From contig NZ_CP123923.1 of assembly GCF_030450125.1 (NCBI RefSeq), forward strand, positions 930,001-994,000: a DNA stretch of 64,000 bases. Direction: 5' to 3'. Within the stretch, counting starts at the first letter, position 1, and each line of letters begins with the position of its first letter. The translations under genes were made by a program, and so were the position numbers. The notes below the pieces were generated by a model. The model was not told the origin of the DNA and did not search any database. It saw only the letters and a list, made by a program, of their open reading frames with translations. Of the stretch, positions 17,832 through 24,095 are shown in pieces. This DNA comes from Streptomyces sp. WP-1. Its GTDB lineage: Bacteria > Actinomycetota > Actinomycetes > Streptomycetales > Streptomycetaceae.

Positions 17832-17930
17832 GGGCCCGCTCCCGCCCGTCCTGGCGGGCACACCTCTGCCCCTCTCCGTGGGCACGCCGCCGCCCCTCTC
17901 CGTGGGCACGCTCCCGCCCGTCCCCGGGGG
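17832..17930. repeat. 24-bp tandem repeat, about four copies
   Basis: Four units of exactly 24 nt (17832-17855, 17856-17879, 17880-17903, 17904-17927) abut without spacers. All start with GGGC, and the last three start with GGGCAC. Units 2 and 3 share CCCCTCTCCGT at their 3' ends; units 1 and 4 share CTCCCGCCCGTCC. A fifth unit begins at 17928 and decays. The array lies between the PPTase terminator and the peptidase E gene. Confidence 0.8.
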
Positions 17931-17986
17931 CACGCCTTCACGACTCCCCCACGTCCGGAGCACGTCCTGCGCGCTACGATCACCGC

Positions 17987-18727
17987 GTGACCGCCCCGGA
18001 ACCCACCATCGTCGCCACCTCCGGAGGACATCGCGCCGCCGCACGCACCCGGGTGCTCTTCGACGCCCTGGTCCAGCACGCGGTCGATCTCTCCGGTGTG
18101 CACGGCAGGCGACCGCGCATCCTGTACGTCGGCACCGCCATCGGGGACGCCGAGCACGTCACCGCGCGGATGTCGGAGGCGGCCCGGGTGGCGGGCTTCG
18201 ATCTGACACCCCTGCACCTGTTCCCCATGCCGAACGTCGAGGACGTCGAGGGCACGGTCCTGGACCACGACGTGGTCTGGGTGATGGGCGGCTCGGTGGC
18301 GAACCTGCTCGCCGTGTGGCGGGTGCACGGCCTGGACGCGGTCATGCGGCGGGCCTGGCGGGCGGGAGTGGTCCTCGCCGGGGTCAGCGCGGGTTCCATC
18401 TGCTGGTTCGAGGGCGGCGCGACCGACTCCTACGGGCCCGAACTGCGCCCGGTGACCGATGCGTTGGGGCTGCTGCCGTACGGCAACGGGGTGCACTACG
18501 ACTCCGACCCGGGCCGGCGCCCGCTGATCCACCGGCTGGTCGCCGACGGCACCCTGCCCACGGCGCACTGCACCGACGACGGGGTGGGCCTGGTCTACCG
18601 GGGCACCGAACTGGTCGAGGCCGTCGCGGAGTTGCCGGACAAGGCCGCGTACGTGGTGCGCCGCGAGGGCGGGCGGGCCGTGGAGGAGCGCATCACACCC
18701 CGGCTGCTGCCGGCCCCCGGGGTGTGA
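17987..18727 (+). CDS. Peptidase E-like S51 family serine peptidase
   Basis: This 246-residue protein matches the S51 dipeptidase E/cyanophycinase-like family. The nucleophile elbow reads GVSAGSICWF, with the catalytic Ser in SAG. An early glycine-rich ATSGGH strand and the VMGGSVANLLAVW segment, which aligns with the (G)GG(N)T region of the family, are also present. Peptidase E cleaves N-terminal Asp dipeptides, so it could be housekeeping or could trim a leader peptide here; the latter is only an inference from position. There is no ribosome site. A TACGAT -10-like box (17975-17980) ends 6 nt before the GTG, so the mRNA is probably leaderless. The gene is convergent with the LuxR pair. Confidence 0.82.
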   Translation: MTAPEPTIVATSGGHRAAARTRVLFDALVQHAVDLSGVHGRRPRILYVGTAIGDAEHVTARMSEAARVAGFDLTPLHLFPMPNVEDVEGTVLDHDVVWVMGGSVANLLAVWRVHGLDAVMRRAWRAGVVLAGVSAGSICWFEGGATDSYGPELRPVTDALGLLPYGNGVHYDSDPGRRPLIHRLVADGTLPTAHCTDDGVGLVYRGTELVEAVAELPDKAAYVVRREGGRAVEERITPRLLPAPGV

Positions 18728-18752
18728 CCCCCGGGTCGCTGGCCGCCGCATC

Positions 18753-19373
18753 TCAGATCAGTCCGTGGCGCACCGCGCGCGCCACCGCGTGGGCCCGGTT
18801 GCGGGCGCCGAGCCGGGCCATGATCTCGTAGACGACGTTCTTCACGGTGTGCTCGGAGCAGTGCAGCAACTGCGCGATGCCCGCGTTGCCGTGGCCCTCC
18901 GCCATGAGCCGCAGCACGGACATCTGGCGGCTCGTCAAGGACGGTGGCCGGTCCTCGTGCGCGGGGTGGCCGCCGGGTCCCGGGCCGGTGGTCAGCAGGT
19001 GGGACAGCTCCGGGTAGGGGATGCTCGGGTGCGGCGCCCCGGCGCGGCGGACGGCCGCCGTGAGGCTCTCCTCGGTGAGGTCCGCCCGGCGCAGCACGAC
19101 GGCTCCGGCGCGCAGGGCCTGGAGCAGCCCGGCGCGGCCCACCGTGTCGCACACCAGCAGCAGCGGCCCGGGCAACCGGGTGGCGCGCAGGGCCCGTTCG
19201 GCGTCGTCGGTGACGACGACGGTGACGGTCCCGGGCTGCCCGTGGCCGATCGCGCAGTCGAGTCCGGCGCGGCGGGCGAGTTCGCGTACCCGGTCCGCGT
19301 GCCGTGACGGCTGGACGCGCAGGGGCAGGATCGTGGTCACTCCGCCGGGTGCGGCGGTCAGGGTGGCGGTCAC
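18753..19373 (-). CDS. LuxR-family regulator B of a coupled pair
   Basis: The 206-residue protein has a C-terminal LuxR helix-turn-helix (LTSRQMSVLRLMAEGHGNAG, then SEHTVKNVVYEIMARLGARN). Its N-terminal half of about 130 residues resembles a worn receiver domain without the usual acidic phospho-acceptor pocket. It is therefore likely an atypical, phosphorylation-independent regulator, probably acting on the surrounding biosynthetic genes. Its GTG overlaps the upstream regulator stop as GTGA, so the two are made in a fixed ratio and may form a heterodimer (inference). Confidence 0.82.
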   Translation of the reverse strand: MTATLTAAPGGVTTILPLRVQPSRHADRVRELARRAGLDCAIGHGQPGTVTVVVTDDAERALRATRLPGPLLLVCDTVGRAGLLQALRAGAVVLRRADLTEESLTAAVRRAGAPHPSIPYPELSHLLTTGPGPGGHPAHEDRPPSLTSRQMSVLRLMAEGHGNAGIAQLLHCSEHTVKNVVYEIMARLGARNRAHAVARAVRHGLI

Positions 19374-19972
19374 AGCAGGCCCGCTCTCAGTGCGTAGGCG
19401 ACGGCGTGGGCGCGGTTGCGCAGTCGGAACCGCTGGGTGATGTCGTGCACGACGGTGGTCACGGTGCGGGGCGAGTAGGCGAGTTGCTGGGCGATCTCCG
19501 CCGTCTCGTGCCCGTCGGCGACCAGGCGCAGTACCGAGCGTTCGCGGTCGGAGAGCGATCCGCCGGCCCAGCCGCGCTCGGCGCCCTCGGGCCGGTCGAG
19601 GACCTGTTCGAGCAGGTCGGTGGGGACGGTGCAGTCGTCCTGGGCGGCGGCCAGCACCGCGTGGGCCAGGCGGGACGCGTCCGCCTCGCGGCGCAGCAGC
19701 AGGCCCCGGGCGCCGGCGGCGAGGGCGTGCAGGGCGTCTCCGGAGGCGAGCGCGCCGGCCACCAGGACGACGGCGGGACGCGTCAGGTGGGCGCGGGTGG
19801 TGCGCACCATGTCGAGTTCGGCCGGGCCGAGCCGGTCCACGGTGAGCACGGCGACCCGGGCGTTGGCGGGCTCGCACACGGTGAGCTGCGGGCAGGCGAG
19901 CAGGGTACTGCGGGTGCCGGCCTCCAGGACCGGGTCGAGGGCGACCACACCGACGGGTACGGGGACTCCCAT
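19370..19972 (-). CDS. LuxR-family regulator A of a coupled pair
   Basis: The 200-residue protein has a C-terminal LuxR helix-turn-helix (LSDRERSVLRLVADGHETAE, then SPRTVTTVVHDITQRFRLRN) and a degenerate receiver-like N-terminal half. It resembles its downstream neighbour in size and in the RNRAHAV..A.R.GL tail, so the pair probably arose by duplication. AAGGAG lies 6 nt before the ATG. It sits between the peptidase E gene and the LanM-like operon and reads away from the repeat-rich region upstream of lanM, which may carry its operator. Its targets cannot be read from sequence. Confidence 0.82.
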   Translation of the reverse strand: MGVPVPVGVVALDPVLEAGTRSTLLACPQLTVCEPANARVAVLTVDRLGPAELDMVRTTRAHLTRPAVVLVAGALASGDALHALAAGARGLLLRREADASRLAHAVLAAAQDDCTVPTDLLEQVLDRPEGAERGWAGGSLSDRERSVLRLVADGHETAEIAQQLAYSPRTVTTVVHDITQRFRLRNRAHAVAYALRAGLL

Positions 19973-20573
19973 CTTCTGCTCCTTGCAAGGTCGTTCGCCC
20001 GGTGGTGAGCACCGCGGGCGGCCTGTGGGGTACGACGCTCACCCTGCCGCCGTCACCCGGGGGCGGGCATCGGTAGTCGGTCCCCACCTTTCCGGTGCGG
20101 GGCCCCCGCAGGGCGGTGGGGGCGGTACCCGTAAGGGCGTGCGCCGCTTCCCCTGGGCATGTGCGCAGCCTCCCCCAGGGGCGTGCGCGGCGTCCCGTAA
20201 GGACCTGCGTGGCCTCCCTTAAGGGGGTACGCGGCCCCCTTAGGGGCGTGCGCGGCCTCCCCTAGGGACACGGGCGTCCCCCGTAGGGGCATGTACGGCA
20301 CACGTCCGGGGGCCGATGCCCACGTGGGGGCCCACCCGCCCCGCGTGAGCGCGCCTATGGGTAGTGCACCGTACGGGGTGGCGCCCGCAGGGGCATGGGG
20401 AGCGCCCCTGGGGGCGTATGGGGGACGGCCGTAGGGGACATGGGTAGTACGGCGCCGACCTGCGGTTTCCCCATCACCCCGGGCGCCCGCACCCACCCGT
20501 GGGAAGGGCCCGGGGAGAATATGGGGGCTACTTCCCCATGTGGGGGTCGGCCCCCGTCTGGGACCTTCTTCAT
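19973..20573. other. 600-nt repeat-rich divergent control region
   Basis: This gene-free stretch lies between regulator A (minus) and the LanM-like gene (plus). It contains the 22-bp tandem array at 20128-20301 and then looser copies of the same CCCNNAGGGGC-type motif to about 20450. I found no credible gene in it: the open frames change phase with the 22-nt period. The promoters for both flanking genes must be here, but no clear -35/-10 pair stands out. Confidence 0.6.
20128..20301. repeat. 22-bp tandem array of CCCNTANGGGC-type units
   Basis: Eight imperfect units of 21-22 nt abut: 20128, 20150, 20172, 20194, 20216, 20238, 20259 and 20280. Each starts with a short near-palindrome such as CCCGTAAGGG, CCCTTAAGGG or CCCCTAGGG, and most then continue GCGTGCGCGGC or a variant. 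The period equals about two helical turns, so the palindromes face the same side of the DNA. Degenerate copies (CCCGCAGGGGC, CCCCTGGGGGC, CCGTAGGGGAC) continue to about 20450. Confidence 0.8.
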
Positions 20574-23500
20574 GTGACTGAGACCGCCAGCCTCCCGACT
20601 CCCCGGAGCGCCGGCCTGCCGCTCGCCTGGTGGGCCCCGGCGCTTTCCCTCGCGGAGCGCCTCGCCGCCCCCGGCCGACCGGCCGCGCCCGCCGACCTTG
20701 ACGCCCCCGCCCGCGCCCCCTGGGCCGCCGGGGACGCGGACGGCTTCGCGCTGCGGCTGGCGCACCTCGGGGTGGACGACGCCACGGCGGCGGCCCTCGC
20801 GGCGGAGCCCGCCGAGCGGCTCGCCGCCCGCGCCGCCGAGCCCGGCTGGGTCCGGTACGTGGAGGCGGCCCTGGACGCCGCCCCCGAGTACCGCGTGGAG
20901 CCGGCCACGGACGGGACGGGTGCCGAGGCCTTCGCCCCCGTCGTACGACCGCTCGTCGCCCCGGCCGCCGCCCGCCTCGCCGAGCTGCTGCCGGGCATGG
21001 CCGCCACCGAACGGAGCGTGTGGCAGGCCGAGTTCGGCACCTGGCTGACCTCGCAGCTGGTGCGGCTGGCCGCCCGCACCCTCGTACGGGAACTCGCCGG
21101 GGCCCGGCGCGCCGGGCGCCTCGCGGGAGCGACCTCCCGGGAGCGGTTCGCCTCCTTCGTCGCCGGCGCGGGCGCCCGGCGGGGGCTCGGCGAGCTGTTC
21201 GCCGCCTACCCGGTGCTGGCCCGGATGCTCGGACAGACCGCCCTGGACGCCCTGGACGCGGCGGCCGAACTGGCCGCCCGCTTCCAGGCCGACCGGGACG
21301 ACCTGGTCGCCGTCCTCCTCGACGGCCGCGAGCCGGGCGCCCTCACCCGCGTCGAACTCGGGCTCGGCGACGCCCACCAGGGCAACCGGTCGGTGGCCGT
21401 CCTGCGCTTCGCCGACGGGGCCCGCGTGGTGTACAAGCCGCGCCCGCTCGGGCAGCACGCCCTGCTGGACGAGCTGGCGGCCTGGATGGACACCAAGGTG
21501 CCCGACCTCCCGCTGCGCACCGCCCGCACCCTGCGCCGGGAGGGTTACGGCTGGCTGGAGTTCGTGTCCCACCGCTGGTGCCGCTCGGTGACCGAGACCG
21601 ACGCCTTCTACCGCCGCCAGGGCGTGCTGCTCGCGCTGCTCTACGCGGTGGACGGCGCCGACATGCACTACGAGAACGTCATCGCCTGCGGCGACCAGCC
21701 GGTCCTGGTGGACGCCGAGACACTGCTGCACACCGGGCTCGGGCAGGCCATGACGGCCGGCGCCGACCCGGCGGCGGAGGCCCTGCACACCTCCGTGCAC
21801 CGCACCTGCCTGCTGCCCCACCTGCTGATCGGCGAGCACGGCGCGCTGGACATCTCCGCGCTCGGCCGCTCCACCGACGGCACCTTCCCCAGCGAGGGCC
21901 TGCACTGGGCGGACAGCGGCCTGGACACCATGCGCGCCGTACGGGGGCCGCTGCTCAGCCCCGCCGCGCAGAACCAGCCGCTGCCCGACGGCCGCCCGCT
22001 GGACGGCGCCGACCACCGGGCCGCCCTGCTCGACGGCTTCCGCACGGCGTACGCGGCCATCGCGGCGCACGGCGGCGAACTGACCGGCGAGGACGGCCCG
22101 TTGGCGACGGGGGCCGACAGCCCGGCGCGGCTGATCGCCCGCGCCACCCGGCTGTACGCGACCCTGCTGGAGGAGTCCACGCATCCGGCGCTCCTCGGTG
22201 ACGCGCTCGCCCGGGACGGGGTGTTCGCCGTGCTGTGGACCGAGTCCGAGCACGATGGGGCGCGCTCGTTGCTCATCGAGCACGAGACGGCCGACCTGTG
22301 GCGCGGCGACGTCCCCCTGTTCACCCATCGGCCGTCCGGAACAGGGGTCCGGACGGCCGACGGGACCTGGCTGGAGGATGTGCTGCCGGAGGCGAGCCTG
22401 GCCGCGGTGCGCAAGAAGATCGCACGGATGGACGAGATCGACTGCCGCGACCAGGAGTGGATCGTCTCGGCGGCCCTGGCCGCCCGGGGCGCCTGCGACC
22501 CGGCGGACCGGCCGAGGTCGGCGCTCGCGGTCGCGCCCGTCCCGGCCGTCGTGCCCGACGCCTCCCGGCTGCTGGCCGCGGTGTGCGGGATCGCCGACGA
22601 CATCGCCGCCCGTGCGGTACGCGACGGCGGGCGCGCCAACTGGCTCGGTCTGGAAAGGGTTTCGGGCCCGCACTGGGCGGTCCTGCCGATGGGCGCCGGG
22701 CTGGCGCAGGGCTACTGCGGGGTCGCGCTCTTCCTCGCCCACACCGGCGCGCTGACCGGCGCCGACCGGTACACCGCGCTGGCCCGGGAGGCGGTACGGC
22801 CGCTGCCCGCGCTGCTCAAGGCCCTGGCCGCCGACCCCGAGCTGGGCGCGGCGGCGGGCCCCGGCGCCTACGACGGTCTCGGCGGTATCTGCTACGCCCT
22901 GGTCCGGCTGTCGGCGCTGCTGGGCGAGGAGTTGGCGCAGTGCCTGCCGGACGCGCTCACCGCGCTCGCCCACGCGGCGGCCGGGTGTACGGAACCCGGG
23001 CTGGCCGGGGGTACGGCAGGGGCGCTGGCCGCCGCCGTCGCCGTGCACGAGGCGGCCGGGACCCCGGGCGCGCTGGAGCTGGCGGACGCCCTGGCGGACC
23101 TGCTGTGCCAGGCGGGCCCCGTCGAGGACGCCGGTTTCGCGGACGGCGCCGCCGGGATCGGCTGGGCGCTGCTGCGGTACGCCGCCGCCCGCCCGGAGCG
23201 GTCCGCGGCGCATGCGAGCGCGGGCCGGGACCTGCTCCACGGCGCGGCCCGGCGAGCGGGGGACGCGGACACGGATCCGTCGTGGACGCGGGGGCTCGCC
23301 GGCACGGCGGCCGCCGCCTCGGCCCTCGCCGAACTCCCCGCCTCCCTGGCCGAGTTCTCGGCCCGGCTGCGGGACGCCGGGGTCGGTCCCGACCTCAGCC
23401 TCGGTCAGGGTGCCCTCGGCACGCTGGACGCCCTCACGGCCCTGGCCGGGCGGGGCGACACCCCGGCCGCCGAAGCCCTGACCCTGCGCACCGGCCAGGC

Positions 23501-23672
23501 ACTCGCGTTCGTCGAGGCGCAGGGCCACCGCTGCGCCACCCCCGACCACGTTCCCTCCCCCGGACTGCTGACCGGCCTCTCCGGCATCGGCTACGGACTG
23601 CTCCGCCTGGCCCACCCCGACACCGTGCCCTCCGTCCTGCTCCTGGGACACCCCGGCCGGTACGGCAACTGA
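20574..23672 (+). CDS. LanM-like enzyme with intact dehydratase and degenerate cyclase
   Basis: The 1032-residue protein has class II lanthipeptide synthetase architecture. The dehydratase half (about 190-640) keeps GLGDAHQG (D266, H268), YKPRPL (K288), GADMHYEN (D363, H365, N368) and VDAET (D380, E382), so Ser/Thr phosphorylation and elimination should work. The LanC-like half (about 665-1032) keeps the fold (SPGLLTGLSGIGYGLLRLA) but has lost the zinc and acid/base residues: the expected AHG is AQG (Q712), WCxG is WTRG (T905), and CHG is GQG (G944, Q945). It should dehydrate but not make lanthionine rings. The start is uncertain: I chose the GTG at 20574, but an in-frame ATG at 20538 is possible and neither has a strong ribosome site. 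The precursor-like gene follows 68 nt downstream. Confidence 0.85.
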   Translation: MTETASLPTPRSAGLPLAWWAPALSLAERLAAPGRPAAPADLDAPARAPWAAGDADGFALRLAHLGVDDATAAALAAEPAERLAARAAEPGWVRYVEAALDAAPEYRVEPATDGTGAEAFAPVVRPLVAPAAARLAELLPGMAATERSVWQAEFGTWLTSQLVRLAARTLVRELAGARRAGRLAGATSRERFASFVAGAGARRGLGELFAAYPVLARMLGQTALDALDAAAELAARFQADRDDLVAVLLDGREPGALTRVELGLGDAHQGNRSVAVLRFADGARVVYKPRPLGQHALLDELAAWMDTKVPDLPLRTARTLRREGYGWLEFVSHRWCRSVTETDAFYRRQGVLLALLYAVDGADMHYENVIACGDQPVLVDAETLLHTGLGQAMTAGADPAAEALHTSVHRTCLLPHLLIGEHGALDISALGRSTDGTFPSEGLHWADSGLDTMRAVRGPLLSPAAQNQPLPDGRPLDGADHRAALLDGFRTAYAAIAAHGGELTGEDGPLATGADSPARLIARATRLYATLLEESTHPALLGDALARDGVFAVLWTESEHDGARSLLIEHETADLWRGDVPLFTHRPSGTGVRTADGTWLEDVLPEASLAAVRKKIARMDEIDCRDQEWIVSAALAARGACDPADRPRSALAVAPVPAVVPDASRLLAAVCGIADDIAARAVRDGGRANWLGLERVSGPHWAVLPMGAGLAQGYCGVALFLAHTGALTGADRYTALAREAVRPLPALLKALAADPELGAAAGPGAYDGLGGICYALVRLSALLGEELAQCLPDALTALAHAAAGCTEPGLAGGTAGALAAAVAVHEAAGTPGALELADALADLLCQAGPVEDAGFADGAAGIGWALLRYAAARPERSAAHASAGRDLLHGAARRAGDADTDPSWTRGLAGTAAAASALAELPASLAEFSARLRDAGVGPDLSLGQGALGTLDALTALAGRGDTPAAEALTLRTGQALAFVEAQGHRCATPDHVPSPGLLTGLSGIGYGLLRLAHPDTVPSVLLLGHPGRYGN

Positions 23673-23740
23673 CCACACCGCTCGTCTCCGCCTCCGCCCC
23701 CGCGCCCACCCGCGCGGGACCACTTGAAGGGGATCACCTC

Positions 23741-23959
23741 ATGGACAAGAACTTCGCCGCCTCCGCCGCCACCGCCGCCGACGCCACGGAGACCGCCGCC
23801 GAGATCGCCGCCGACGAGCAGGACGCGGCCGGTGGCATCACCCTCAAGGGCCGCAACCGCGCCTGCGCCCGCGCCCGGGTGCTGGCCGGAATGGTCCTCA
23901 CCAGCGGCCTTGTCATCACGCTGAGCACCATGGACACCTCGGTCTCCGCCCCCCGGTAG
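23741..23959 (+). CDS. LanA-like precursor peptide, one Cys
   Basis: This 72-residue peptide follows the LanM-like gene, with GAAGGGGATC about 8 nt before its ATG. Residues 1-32 are Ala/Asp/Glu-rich and end in AAGG (31-32), like a class II leader with a double-Gly cleavage site. The putative 40-residue core has one cysteine (C42), a basic stretch (KGRNRACARAR), a hydrophobic run at about 47-61 and a Ser/Thr-rich tail with T60, S62, T63, T66, S67 and S69. A single Cys allows at most one thioether ring, which fits the degenerate cyclase. I do not recognise the core. No dedicated LanT or LanP protease is encoded next to it. A terminator hairpin follows. Confidence 0.7.
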   Translation: MDKNFAASAATAADATETAAEIAADEQDAAGGITLKGRNRACARARVLAGMVLTSGLVITLSTMDTSVSAPR

Positions 23960-23986
23960 GCGACCGCCGGCTGCCACAGGCGTGAT

Positions 23987-24015
23987 GGCGCGGACCCGTC
24001 TTGCGGGTCCGCGCC
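23987..24015 (+). terminator. 12-bp terminator hairpin after precursor gene
   Basis: Arms 23987-23998 and 24004-24015 are perfect complements around TCTTG, 27 nt after the precursor stop. Confidence 0.82.
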
Positions 24016-24095
24016 GCCGTGTGCCCAAGCGGAGCGGTACGGTCCGGGCGGCCGATCTGCCACAGGTGCCGATATTCCGATTATCATCAGCGTTC

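Noticed and set aside
16345..18044. Extension of the minus-strand frames upstream of the LanB-like 2 start
   Set aside because: The extension is antisense to the MbtH and PPTase genes. AAGGAG before the ATG at 16345 gives a clear start.
20128..20301. CRISPR array
   Set aside because: Units abut without unique spacers, vary in sequence, and no cas genes are present.
20053..20496. Minus-strand proline/glycine-rich protein of 147 residues
   Set aside because: It is a translation of the 22-bp array and has no ribosome site; the 22-nt period is not a multiple of three.
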